A DNA stretch of 64,000 bases from Capitulum mitella. Taxonomy: Eukaryota > Arthropoda > Thecostraca > Pollicipedomorpha > Pollicipedidae. Numbering within the stretch: position 1 is the first letter of the stretch; each line of letters begins with the position of its first letter. Of the stretch, positions 21,089 to 32,228 are shown in pieces. Under the pieces are notes generated by a model. That model made no database searches. It saw nothing but the letters and a program-made list of their open reading frames with translations, and had not been told where the DNA came from. The stretch spans positions 15,425,081-15,489,080 of the forward strand of contig CP099848.1 in NCBI GenBank assembly GCA_030062745.1. The letters run 5' to 3'. The translations under genes and the position numbers were made by a program.

Positions 21089-22419
21089 AATGAACGCTAG
21101 CTTCCGTGCTTCGGTGCTTATGCTTCAATGCTTGCAACGCATGTCTCCCGCCGTGTACTTTTGACCTGTTGTTTAATCGCTGGAATTTGACGCAGAATGG
21201 TCACTTGTGAAGTATCGACACAACATATACGTAACATCCTCTCTCAATAGGATTTTGCATGCAGAACAATGGCCTCTTCGGGAGAGGTCACCTCGTTCGA
21301 GGCCTCCTCTTCGATCAGGAAATTAGGCGTTCCCGGGCTCAGCTCCCAGCCTGAGTTTTCGTTCGGGCTAGAACTGATTGATTAATCGCTTACCTAAAGA
21401 TCGTGAGTGTGTATACATCACTCAAATAATCTCGTTTTCAGCTCATCACGCAGACACTCTGTATGGATATGGAAATGCGTATCTGACGATATCAATGATT
21501 CTTTTTCTCTAGATGCAAGTATCTTCCTAGGTAACTGGTTTAGGCAATTTTGTCCCCCACAGCAAAAACTTTGCTGGATACGGCCAGCCACTTTTTGTGT
21601 TATTGGCACCCGGCACATGTCAAACAGTCATGTTTAGGACCTTGCAGTGCCAGTGCCAGTTTTAAGCGTTCTGAACTCTGGACCTGCATTCTGGGAACGG
21701 GCTCAATACAAAACGCAGTTAAGTGTGGTCGTCCTGCATCCAAGGACCGACCGTGCAAGTGGACATGATAGGCCTCAGCCGAGGCAACATTTGTAAGGGC
21801 CTCCTTTTCGGCAGTACTGTAGTTGCTGTCCGAAGAACTAAGTGCGTCAGTTCCGTGCGACTGAACGCCATTTTCTTGAAATAGTGACAAGGTCCTGTGC
21901 TCAGCCAGATGTTACTAGCCTCCGTGGCAGTCATGAATGATTCTTTGCTACGAAGCTCTGGATACGCCCGAAATTGCAGTTTACGAGTTCGCCGCAAATG
22001 CCATGTCTTCTCTGCCTAGCAGAGAAACTATTCTTTACGAGCGTATGCCTGGTGGAAGTGTCTCCAAGAGATGCGAAATTCGGCACAATTTCCGAGCCAT
22101 GAGCTTAACGCCACAAAAAAAGAACGCATATTCCTTTCAAAGGACAAAAATGAATACTTTTCGATCACAGTAATTTAATGTCGGTGCACCTGCAACACAT
22201 TATCACATTTCGTCTCATGTAAAATCTTACGACAAATACATCCATGAAACCTTCTTTCCAAATGACAACTAAAATGTCCAAACAGCCTTGGAAATGGAAA
22301 TAACCGCAAACCGCCCAAAAATACCGTTACAAATTTTCCATTGAAGCCCAACCGAGAAATAAACAGAACTATAAATGCTCATCATTTACGAACAGTGCGC
22401 TGCAACAATCATTTCTACT
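21089..22419. other. No gene recognised; 3' flank of RABAC1
   Basis: AT-balanced intergenic DNA. No motif-bearing exon was seen. The segment just below 22420 should contain the 3' UTR of the minus-strand Rab acceptor gene. Confidence 0.45.
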
Positions 22420-23040
22420 TCACATCGGGTCCATAGTGACCTCGAAGAGTTCTGCCTCCTCCTCAGACCCAGAAATAGCCTCAGATTTGAAAAAGGTGGC
22501 GTGCAACATGATAACGACGAACGACGCACCAATGACCCAGAACAGGGCAGCGCTCGCGCCCGCCATCAGCAGGATCGGCACGCTGAGGAACCCTACTGCC
22601 GCATACTGCTGTGGCAGCGGCACCTCTCGACCGGCCAGCACCAACTTTTTCTCGGCCTGACGCAGCTTCAAGATGTGGCAGCCGCCGGCCACAGCCGCCA
22701 TGGCGACCAGAAGGAACGGCGACGTCAGCAGGCAGTACAGCAGCAGCAGCAGGCACACCATCACGTAGTTGGTCTGGAAGTGGGCGAAGTTCTTCACCAG
22801 CCGCCTGGACCACTTCGGCAGCGTCTCGGGCTTCTCGAAGTTGGAGACGTTGACGAACTGCAGCCAGGGCCGCATGCTCTGGCGCCGGGCGGCCAGCCAT
22901 TCCTGGACGGCCGGCGACGACAGTCTGACCTGCATCGCCTCTAGCAGCGCCTGCGGCCGACGCAGCGCCTCCGACAGGTCCGACTCGGAGGGCAGCTGAA
23001 CCACAGCAGTGTTGTCCAAGATGGACCCCGACTGGGACAT
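22420..23040 (-). CDS. RABAC1: Prenylated Rab acceptor 1 (PRA1 family), intronless
   Basis: An uninterrupted frame of 206 aa from ATG at 23040 to TGA at 22422-22420. Codons upstream of 23040 are open but contain no other ATG nearby. The protein matches PRA1 throughout: an amphipathic N-terminus, the segment EWLAARRQSMRPWLQFVNVS, then two hydrophobic hairpins (YVMVCLLLLLYCLLTSPFLL with the following AMAAVAGG, and GFLSVPILLMAGASAALFWV with IGASFVVIMLHATFF), separated by KLVLAGREVPLPQQYA. The tail ends ELFEVTMDPM, like the vertebrate 'EELQMEPV'. Human RABAC1 is 185 aa. Known role: Golgi/late-endosomal membrane protein that binds prenylated Rab GTPases and GDI and helps place Rabs on membranes. 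Lack of introns suggests either ancestral loss or a retrocopy; the frame is intact. Confidence 0.93.
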   Translation of the reverse strand: MSQSGSILDNTAVVQLPSESDLSEALRRPQALLEAMQVRLSSPAVQEWLAARRQSMRPWLQFVNVSNFEKPETLPKWSRRLVKNFAHFQTNYVMVCLLLLLYCLLTSPFLLVAMAAVAGGCHILKLRQAEKKLVLAGREVPLPQQYAAVGFLSVPILLMAGASAALFWVIGASFVVIMLHATFFKSEAISGSEEEAELFEVTMDPM

Positions 23041-25083
23041 CACCCACACGAGCCTGGCAGTTCCCTGGAACTACGAAGAGATACCAATGATCTGCCAGGT
23101 AACATGATGGAACATTCAGGTGGCGTAAAACGACGTCCCGAAGCTTTGAGTTGGCGTATACTGATTATTTTGAACTGAATGAACGAAACGATTGGATTCT
23201 GTTCCACTGTATTAAGTACGTTTTATCTGTATTACGTACTGTTTTAGTTGGAAGTCATTTCACATCTAACAAAGCAGAAAACAAGGTTTGACATCATAAT
23301 TACAAATAACAGCCACATTTCCGAAATATTTTGAATGAAAACAGAAAACATCAACGACATCAGGGCGTAAACATCACATCAACACCGCTTGCACGGCAGA
23401 AAACCACATCAGTGAATCATGGCAAGATGTCATTCAGTGACAGACCTCACCCTGCACATAAAATCATTCAAAAGTCGCCAGCAACCCACATCCGTACACT
23501 TATAACACCTGGTCCTTCTAATAATCCGCACATTCGTCCATCAAAAGATAATATTAATGCAGCACCCAATACTTTTAATTCGGACTTGACTGAGGCTGTG
23601 ACAATTATTCTAAGGTGACGTCCGTTACACGAATGAGATAATGGTAGGGCACCACGCGAGCATACGCCATGTGCATACCCCCGAAGCTGACTATACCGCG
23701 GACAGCTGAGCCTGCCTCTGTAACGTGTCACCCGTTCCGGCAGGAAAGGCCAAGCTGACCTAGCCGGCGGTCGGCCGACTCCACGACGTAGTCCGGAGTC
23801 GGGCTCAGACGACTAAAGGATGCCAGACCAGACAAGAGACTTGTCCAAGATTCTGGACGCCTGAGCCAAAGAGACTGCATGTCCTAACCCACAAACAAAC
23901 AGGAGTCTGGCCAACCCAGAGTTGAGCGGCACTCGCTGCGGCGGCAACACGTGCGTGAGCGGGGTTTCGTGATGGCGAGAAGCTACGCTTTGCCCGAATA
24001 CGACAGATACGAGCTGGCGAAAGCGGACACCAGTGGGCCCCTGGTCGCGTGCCCGGAAGGATCTCGGTGGCGGGCGGGTACGACACGTACCAAGCATCCC
24101 TTGACTCAACCACCCCCTCACGGCGCTCCCAGGCCGAACCGATGGCGTCTACCAATGCGTCTTCGACTTGCGAACGTTACAGTTCGCACACGGCTTGTGA
24201 ATGGCCGAAAATGGATTTTGTTAGACTGCTTAAGAAAACGCTGGCCCAAAGGGCACATCCAGGGGCGAAGCCCTGTAAAAATCATTGGGGAGTAAGCAAG
24301 TGTCAATTTTGACTTATTCTGATGTTTTTCAGACCATTTTTTCATGCACCGCCATAAAGACCTAATGTTAAACATCCCAAATTATTGGTTGACCTGTCCC
24401 CCAACCCCAAAGTTGCACCCATCAGCACACCTCTTGGGTGCGTTAGTGGATAGGAGACTCCATTCATGGAGTAATGCAACAAAAACCATGATTTTATTGC
24501 TGAACCTGGCCCGTGTACGTTCTTTGCACCGCAAATGTCCGTTGTGAGTGTCAACATAACTAATGAAATACCTATAAATCCCGCGTAATGTCGATTTCAT
24601 TGCTAGACCATTTCGCTTCAACGGTGACTTCGTGCAGGTCTAAATTGCTAGTTTCAGCTTCGGCTTCAAAGCCATCCAGCAAGCCATGGCTTTGGCCTTG
24701 GCTTCCTCTTCGAACTGCGTTTGAGCAATGCCTGCGGCTTTGGCTTTGGCTTTGGCTTCGTAAAATGATCATGGCCTCCGCTCCGGCCTCGAAGCCAAAG
24801 GCAGGGCTTAGTCCCCATTTCGAGTTGGTTGGGACGACGTCTTTCTTACTTGCTCTATCAGGTGCAACACCCATTGCAATCGTCCGGCCAAGTCGGTAAA
24901 ATCCACGATCCACGATCGCAACTGCGAAAATCTACACATGAACCAACGCCGTACATGTACCGGATAGCACTCTGTATATCCCACAAAGTGTGTATTGCGG
25001 AAGCAGCGCACATCATATCAGCCTATCAGAAAGTGGAGAACGTATAGAGGACGGCCACCAGAAGACCCCGCGATGCAAAGATC
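23041..25083. other. RABAC1 upstream flank and intergenic DNA
   Basis: GC-rich at 23740-24180 (possible promoter region). A short hexamer repeat TTTGGC occurs at about 24735-24757, within a stretch with repeated GGCTTC/GGCTTTGG. The frames here overlap on both strands with no recognisable domain. Confidence 0.4.
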
Positions 25084-25260
25084 ATGACCGAGGCCGCTTA
25101 CACGCGCCGGCAGCTGAGGACGCCGGTCGCAGTTGCGGAAGCGCCTGCGCCGGACCAGTCCGCGGAGCTGAAGTCGGCACAACACTGGGTGCAGGACGTG
25201 GAGATGCGCAAAATCAACTTTGGACGCGTCTTGCGTCATTCGAATCTCCCCAGTGGTTGA
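25084..25260 (+). CDS. Small ORF of unknown nature (58 aa)
   Basis: ATG at 25084 to TGA at 25258-25260, GC-rich at third positions like the real exons of this window. It encodes MTEAAYTRRQLRTPVAVAEA, then a charged tail with QHWVQDVEMRKINFGRVLR. No family is recognised and no splice sites stand out. It could be a small protein, an exon or chance. Confidence 0.2.
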   Translation: MTEAAYTRRQLRTPVAVAEAPAPDQSAELKSAQHWVQDVEMRKINFGRVLRHSNLPSG

Positions 25261-27084
25261 TATTTTGGTCCGCAGGTCAGCTGGCTATTGGCCAGCATAG
25301 GGTCAAGCTGACCACCACACGGTCGTCTCGCACCCTTGGCGGCACGTTAAACCTTTCGCCACAAAATCAGCCGTTAACTGGAATTGCGTGATCGGGTGGA
25401 GGGCTTGGATTCTATGCAACAATCTCTGCTTAGCAATGGCTCAGATCCCTGATGTCACCCTATCAAACCGCTCGGATGAAATTATTAAAATCGTTGAAAA
25501 TGACGAAATAAATGGACCCAGACGTATTTCGTCTGTCGTGAAGCCTTTTTTATCCCCGACTCGTTAATTGATGGACAGGAATGCCCTTCCATGCCCTTGT
25601 GACCCAATTACTTTAAATATCATGGTTCCTACACTACTTCAAGAATCAATTCGGGTCATACCACTCCCGCTGTTCTTTTTTTCTAAATCTACTCCCGCCA
25701 CCGATGATAGTGATGGGCCTCGCGAACCGGGCAAGCAGGTAGCAAGCAAGTAACGCCACCCGGTTCGCGAGGAATACCATGCTCGGGTATGAAATGGGGC
25801 TAGTTAAAAAGAACGTAAATAAACAAATGGAAAAAACACAAACAGAACAGAAATGAAAATGAAGAAGATATAGAACACATTCAGTTTCAATATGATGCGG
25901 AAAGATTTAAATTATATGACTCAATTTAACAGGCTTGTCAGCTAACTTGTGTTCTCAGCGACCTCTGCGACTTTATTGCTAAATGAACGTTTTGCTCGCT
26001 GACCCTCGTGAAATTCGCCATCCTCGTGATGATTCTTCGATACTTTCCGTCACTAGTTCCACGCTGTCGTGAAATTCGTCATCCTCGGGACCATTCTACG
26101 GTTCTTTCTATCATTATTTCCACGCTATCACTGAAGAAAAATACTGCATTTCCATACGCTGTTTTTCCAGTCTATTTATGCTGCTGAGCCGAGGAACGAT
26201 GGCTTAAAACTGGCACCCATTCAACCAAATGAGATAACCAAGTAAATATTTGACAGGACTGGCTTGTATCGAACACCATATCCCGATCCACGACAACAAT
26301 TGCACACTGTTTGCCTAGCTTTGACATGATAACCATGCTGGTGCCTTTTTGCATGACTGAGCAAACACTGCCCAGTTGGGGCATACTTAGATGCCCAGCT
26401 AAGCTTGCCTTCGACCTGGCTGCCGGATCTGGGCTATACCAGATAGCCTGGACTATGGCAGTTTGCATGTTTTCAGACGGGGCCACATCCGTGCCTTATG
26501 TGATCCCCTAATCAAATTCTCCTCTAACTGGGCTGCCATGCTCCAGTGATATCAACCAGCCTGGGCCACACAGCACGTGATGCAGCTCATCTGATTGTGC
26601 TTTGGTAGCCAGAGCATCTCCACATTGGGGTCCCCAGCTGCTAACTTGCTAGCTAGATTTTAAGTGAGTTAGCCTGCGCAGCCCAGATGTATTAGTCTGT
26701 GCTAGCCCAAAGAAAAAAGTGTAGTGAAGACTTCAGGCCAAAACTGGACCAGAACCAGCTTTGCAGTCAACAACAGGCAAACTTCAGCTTTGCCAAATCA
26801 CCACCCAGCCTAAATGCTGGCAAGTATTTAGGCAGGCAGGTAGACAAACAGGCTGCCAAAATGAATGGCAAATGTTTGAGATTTTTTGGCTGCGCCGGTG
26901 CCTGCCCCGTTTGGCTGCGCCAGTGCAAGATACTAGAGGCCGCGGGCCGGTAAAGTGTGCGATCGGACTTGGTTTGGTCCAACAAAAAGGGCACGACAGG
27001 TTAGGTTAAGCTAGGTTACTATTTTAGGTCCATTCCTTTCCGATACCAAGCTTTTCCCATACCAATCTTAAGTTTACGAGCCTT
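25261..27084. other. No gene recognised
   Basis: Intergenic DNA. 25700-25790 has a local inverted pair (CCTCGCGAACCGGG / ACCCGGTTCGCGAGG at about 25718-25731 and 25758-25772). No coding motif was seen in the frames at 26172-26486 or 26699-27009. Confidence 0.4.
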
Positions 27085-27175
27085 TGGTTAACACCCACCT
27101 TTTTTCCTTACGAACCTTTTCTCTTATGGACCATTTTCGTACGAACCTTTTGCAGTACGACCCTAGCCAAGCACA
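27085..27175. repeat. Minisatellite, TTACGAACCTTTT-type
   Basis: Units such as CTTACGAACCTTTTCTC and CGTACGAACCTTTTGC repeat about five times with divergence. Similar in style to the other oligonucleotide minisatellites at 15.5, 17.0 and 17.4 kb. Confidence 0.65.
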
Positions 27176-27206
27176 CGGCCCCTATTCAGTTATCCCCTAG
27201 AACCGC

Positions 27207-27345
27207 GCTTCTCGTGGCCTAACCTCTTTGATGGACAAAACCAAGTTCGGTCGCACCCTTTTATCAGCCTGTGGACTTTAATATTCTATACCGCGCCTTG
27301 GGCGCGGCGCTGCGCTTACAACGCAACATCACGTCCCGTGAACGC
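27207..27345 (+). repeat. Dispersed repeat E, copy 1
   Basis: Matches 30847-30985 in the same orientation: ACCTCTTTG.TGGA, GGTCGCACCCTTTTATC.GCCTG, TATTC.A.CGCG and CAACGCAACAT. Unknown element type. Confidence 0.7.
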
Positions 27346-28118
27346 CCCCCCCCCCTTGGCCCATGGTCAATGAAAGGTGGCAGAATACCACTGTGAAGTT
27401 AGTGCGAAAAGCGAGTCTATACGTCCTATAGTTGCACGGCCACCGCCCGTGGCGTCACTGTCACAGGTGACGAGCTATTAGGGTGAGTTGACGCCTGCCG
27501 GACCATCCGTGGTAGGCAAAAGGTAGGTAGGTACATCATAACTTTATCAGACAGTAAACCGACTCCTGAGTGGGACCCAAATGCATTAAAGATGATGGGC
27601 AAAGTATGTACGAAACCTTGTGATGCATGGCCATAAATGTAACATTTTCATTGTCTCTCAAGATGAGAAACAGACTAAACTGAAACAGATGTCTTACAAT
27701 TACTGGTGGTGCCTCCAAAGCCCGGCTTTCTGTTCTTGCAGTAATAGGTAGCTGTATAAAAGATGGGTCCAAAACGTACCTGATTCCTCCCTTAATTCTT
27801 CATCGCACCTGACGCTTCCTTTGTATCACGCAATGTTATTCTTAAACGTGTATTCGAGAGCAGCCTAGTTTCTGGAGCTTATCATGCAGGGGGTCAGCGT
27901 CAGCATTTCCAACAGCTGATTTGTCTCGTACGCGCCAAATCGGTATCTCCTGCCTGTAAACAGAACAGGCGAAACCAGTGTTACAAGCAGTGCGCCTTAT
28001 AGAACGTGATACAGCTATATCATGTTATGAACTTAGTCGACTGTGTGAAATGCTATTGAATTATAATATCGCATGCGATATCACATTATCCCCTAGAAAG
28101 TGCGTGTGGGTACAGATC
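27346..28118. other. No gene recognised
   Basis: Intergenic. A poly-C run is at 27347. No supportable exon. Confidence 0.45.
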
Positions 28119-28375
28119 ATTTGGGTAATCTTCGCTAAGTGTACCACTACGGCTGGGATTCAAGGTTTAAAGAAAGACTCTACGCGCGGACGGAAATGCT
28201 CGTGGCGTCACGGAAGTTTAAGTACTGGTTCCGTGGGTCCATTGAAATTATTTTGCCGTGCAGTTTAGGGACACCATCGTGGGGTAGCTGGGCAAAAGAT
28301 CGCATGATGAAAGACCGTGAGCAAAGGTCGTCAGGCAAAAGATCGTATACTGGAGGTCGTAGGTCGTTAAAGGGT
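28119..28375 (+). repeat. Repeat G, left arm (inverted partner at 31000-31225)
   Basis: 'CTTCGCTAAGTGTACCACTA' to 'GAAATTATTTTGCCGTGCAG' followed by GGGGTAGCTGG and GATCG units is the reverse complement, with divergence, of 31225 down to 31000. The arms flank satellite block D-left and repeat E copy 2. Confidence 0.7.
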
Positions 28376-28425
28376 GCAGTCGGACATCCTGGCTTCGTCC
28401 ATCAGAGGTTAGGTCGCATGAACAG

Positions 28426-28575
28426 GGGCGTAGCCAGGATTCCGCCTGGGAGGGATGGGGGCAAGTCAGATCAAATGACCCTCATGACCAATGGGGGCCC
28501 TCGTTAGGGACGAATTCAGGATGTCGACAAGCCGGGGAGGGGGCGAATGGTCAGCGCGGGCCCCCTTCCTGGCTG
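28426..28575. mobile_element. hAT-type MITE-like terminus and body
   Basis: Starts CAGGGGCGTAGCCAGGATT, like the families at 188 and 49413. The right end (near CTTCCTGGCTGG) and the TSD are not clear. Confidence 0.4.
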
Positions 28576-28879
28576 GTCATCCATTTTTTTCTTTTCAGAT
28601 ATGAAAAAGCGTTGACCCGCGCGAGTCCAGGGGAATATTTGTTGTAATTTTGCGTTTTCTGCCATAAACAGTTACAGAAAAATTGAAAATTCACTTGATC
28701 TGAGGAAATTGTGTATGGTTTTCCATATAAAGTAGCCGAAGTATGACAGTAACTGAATGATTTTAGGCGGCTCCGTCCTTCCATCCATTTGAACTGTCTT
28801 ATCTGTATCTGGGCCAGGAGCCCATCTACCAAAGTCCCCCGTCCCCATAGCTTCTGAAGACTTTTTTGCCAGCTTAGGT

Positions 28880-30715
28880 TAGGTTCCCTCTTGCTGTTAA
28901 AGGGGTACTTTTGGTGGACTCGGAATGTCTACGTGTCAGGGCCCTCTAGTGGTCTCCGGTTCCTTTAACAGTTTCACGTGTCCTTCGGGATGTCTGAGAC
29001 GTTTCTTTGACAATTTCAGGGGCACCTCGGATAGTTTCAGGGACTCATCTGGGAGTTGCCGGGACTCTTGAGCCATCTGGGGTTTCCTTCTGTCATCCAT
29101 GAGGCATTTTTGCCGTCTAAGGGGGCCCTCAGGCTATAACAAGGGCCCCCTATAAGTCCCTTCCGCGACAAAGACTCCTCTGGCAATCCTCTAGGTCCTT
29201 TGGCCGTTTCAGGAGCATATGTACGTCTCAAGGTTTAGTAGTTTCAGGAGGCCCCCTGTTTTCCTAGGTGCGCCTCTTGTCGTCTCTAGGGAGCAATGCT
29301 GCCCTCTAAGAGGTCCTCTGACAGCTACAAAAAATCGGCAATTTCAGGGCTCCTGTGCAATGTCATGGGCGCTCTGAACGTGTCCGGTAGTCTCCGTGGC
29401 TGCATCAAGGATCTTCCTCTATTACATTCTGGCAGTCTTAGGGTAGCCTGTAGCCGTAACAGGGGTCTTTGTTGGCGCCTCAGGGGCCTTACTGGCAGTC
29501 TCAGAAAGACCTTTCCCGTGCCGAAAGCCCGTCTAACACACTTCGGGGCCTTCTGGCCGTCCAAGGTCCCCCATACCATCTTAGAGACCCTCTTATCGTC
29601 TTTGCCTCGCACGGGCCTTCCAACCTTGTTGGCGGTCTCAGGGGTCATTTGCCGCGTAGGGGTCATCTGGCCATCTTAAGAGCCACCAGAATTTCCTGGG
29701 GCCCCCAAACTACATCAAGAACCCCTCAAATTTTCTAAAGACCAGTGTAGCCCATTTGGGGCCCTATCGACGTTGCGGTCACCAATGAATCCCCGTTCAG
29801 GGGGCCTGTCTGGCTGGCCAGGGTCCTTTTTATTTCGTGCTAGGCACGCTTTTAAGTTCTTGCCGTCTCAGGGGCCTCTGGCACTTTTAGCGGTCTCATC
29901 AACCTTTTGCCGTGTTGGGACCCCTTTTGTAGTCCCAGGGGCCCTTGGATAGTTTCATTGGCCTTTCTGGGGCCCATGGAACCCATTCGGAGCCCCTATG
30001 CCGTCCGAGGGGCCCATTTCCTATCTTGTACCTCTCAAGGGCCCTATGACCCTTCTGGCGGTCTCAGGGGCACTACCGTGTTGGGGCCCTTTTATGGTCT
30101 CAGGGGCCCTTTGGGAGCCTCAGAGGTCCTCCATGCGTCTCAAGGATTATCTAACCCTCCTGGAGACCCCCTAGACTGTATCAAGAGCCCGTGAGGTACA
30201 TACATAGACCCCGTGAAGCTCATACGGACCCCTTCGGGCCCCTTTTTGAGTCTGAGAGGATCCCCCTTCTCAGACATCAGGGGAGGAAGACGATCGCCCC
30301 CATCTCTCCCCCTTGGACCCTCGTCTCACTCTCGTAATCGTGGGGGCCACACGTGGTTAAAATCACTGTCGGCTTGTAAAAGGGCCTCGCGGGAGTGTAA
30401 AGGGGTCTCTGCTTGTCTGTTATGACGTTCCTGCCGACCTGGAAGGTGCCCTTACAGGTCGGCAGAGGCATCTTTACAGGCAAGTAGGGGCCCCTGAACG
30501 AATTTTTAGGTGCCCTTGCGGACTTGTAGGGGAGAGGGGAGAACACTGCCTATCTGTACAGGACCTCTGTCCGCTTATAAGGGGCCCCTGTCGGCCTCTG
30601 GAGGCAGGGTCAGGGGCCTTTTTACAGACCGAAAGGAGGTCTCTCCAGAGGCCTCCTTTCCAGACGGGGACCCTGTATGCACCGACAGAAGGCTCTCCGC
30701 AAGTAGCGAGCAGCA
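28880..30715 (+). repeat. Satellite block D-left (1.8 kb)
   Basis: Degenerate GC-rich modules of about 35-40 bp built on 'CAGGGGCCCTTT.GG..GTCT'. Colinear and reverse-complementary to 46540-48560: for example ACAGCTACAAAAAATCGGCA at 29320 matches the reverse of 47990-48005, and AGACCCCGTGAAGCTCATA at 30206 matches the reverse of about 47018-47036. Contains a perfect 11-bp stem (30431-30441 / 30455-30465). Multiple open frames are repeat shadows. Confidence 0.8.
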
Positions 30716-30846
30716 GTGAACAGTGATGATACAGTGAACCTGATACAGTGAACAAGCCGGAATAAGGTATTGTATTAAGTTATAAGGTTATAACCAACCT
30801 AATGAGGCTGTATCTAAAAAGGCCCTATTTAGATACAACCTGTCAC

Positions 30847-30985
30847 CGCGCTCCGCGCGACCCGACCTCTTTGTTGGAGAGAACCCAGTCCGATCGCACC
30901 CTCTTATCGGCCTGCGGCCTCTAGTATTCCACAGCGCGTCTCCAGCGCGGGGTTGCACCTTCGACGCAACATTCGTCCTTTGATA
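30847..30985 (+). repeat. Dispersed repeat E, copy 2
   Basis: Second copy of the 27207-27345 repeat, same orientation, moderately diverged. Confidence 0.7.
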
Positions 30986-30999
30986 TTTATCTCACACTA

Positions 31000-31225
31000 T
31001 GTTTTGCTTTACTATACTTGGCTTGCGATCTTTAGTCATACGATATTTCATCCACTTACCTGACAATCGGGTCACTACCCCGAGGAGAAAATTATTTCAG
31101 TGGCCCCACGAAACTTATGCTTGGACTCCTGTGACGTCACGAGAAACTGCGTTAGCGCCGTAGAATCTTTCTTGAAACCTTGAACTCGGGCCGTGGTGCT
31201 ACACTTAGTAAAGATTTCCAACTTC
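31000..31225 (-). repeat. Repeat G, right arm
   Basis: Reverse-complement partner of 28119-28375, including the GATCG-type minisatellite and the GGGGTAGTGACCC-like border. See the left-arm entry. Confidence 0.7.
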
Positions 31226-31379
31226 ATACGTCTATGTAACTGTGAAATGAAGCTAAAAAAAGAATAAGAGAAATTATGCCAATATTTTGGCCCCTCCAAT
31301 GTTTTCTGCCAGTTGTAAAGTAAGAAATAAGGCGAAAATAACAAAAGAAATGGCCACAACATATAAAAGATAGGCAGAA

Positions 31380-31664
31380 AGGAAAGAAAAAGACAAAGTG
31401 ATGTATCTATCTTTCTATCTTCTATATATATACATATATATATACATGCACACATGTGTGTATGCATGTACATGTATGCATATATACTTATACACATGGG
31501 ATATATACATTTTTTTATTTGGAAAATAGTGACAAAAATTCAAAAATTTCCATTGATTAAAATAAAGTGGGCTAAATCCATTAAGCAACCCACATTTTGG
31601 GGAGGTTAGATTGTCAGGCTGATAGCTTGGCCCACCCAATTATTTACAGACATTGATGCCCCTG
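31380..31664 (+). mobile_element. MITE family B copy, 3' part
   Basis: 'TATCTATCTTTCTATC', an (AT)-rich spacer, then 'AAAGTGGGCTAAATCC', a GGGGAGGTTAGATTGTC block and the terminus ATTGATGCCCCTG at 31664 match 54340-54569. The left terminus is missing. Confidence 0.65.
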
Positions 31665-32228
31665 ATCTGCTTTTTATGTTTGTTTATATCATATGCATTT
31701 GGTCAACCAAACAAATTCTTGTAGATCACAATGGTCCTGGGAACAAAATTGCATCTGTTCACATGTAGTTATTTGCCTGAAACATCTGGTGCCCTGGCTG
31801 AAGTGTGCCATTTATGTTGCTATCCACTGTGGTTATGCAGGTGTGCTTTATTATGAAACTGGGCAATAGAGTGCAGTAACAAGGAAGCCAGTTATTTTTC
31901 ATAAGGATAAGTTACAAACAGATACATGTAATTCCATCAGAGTTCAGGAAATATGAAGTGATGTAACCATGCCACATGCCATATCATGTTGCAGTCTGAA
32001 ACATTTTGAGCATCCCACTGACATTTTTGGCTCAAGGTAAGACAAAATGCTCATGTTTTGGAATCTGGGTTATTTCCAGGTGACCATTTGATTCAAGTTA
32101 CTTCATGCTGAATGGTCTCCAGGTTGTTTTGTGCTGTTCAGGGTAGGTCTAACTCTGAAACATCTTATTTCCAGGCAGTTGACTGCTGTATAATTGGTGC
32201 AAAATCCCTGCCTGGCCAGAGTGGCCAC
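31665..32228. other. ARMC5 5' flank
   Basis: AT-rich sequence before the ARMC5 start. Acceptor-like TTATTTCCAG (about 32165-32174) suggests that the first recognised exon may be preceded by a 5' UTR exon. Confidence 0.4.

Noticed and set aside
29296..29738. Overlapping 90-127-aa frames on both strands
   Set aside because: They lie wholly in satellite block D-left and have no conserved motif.
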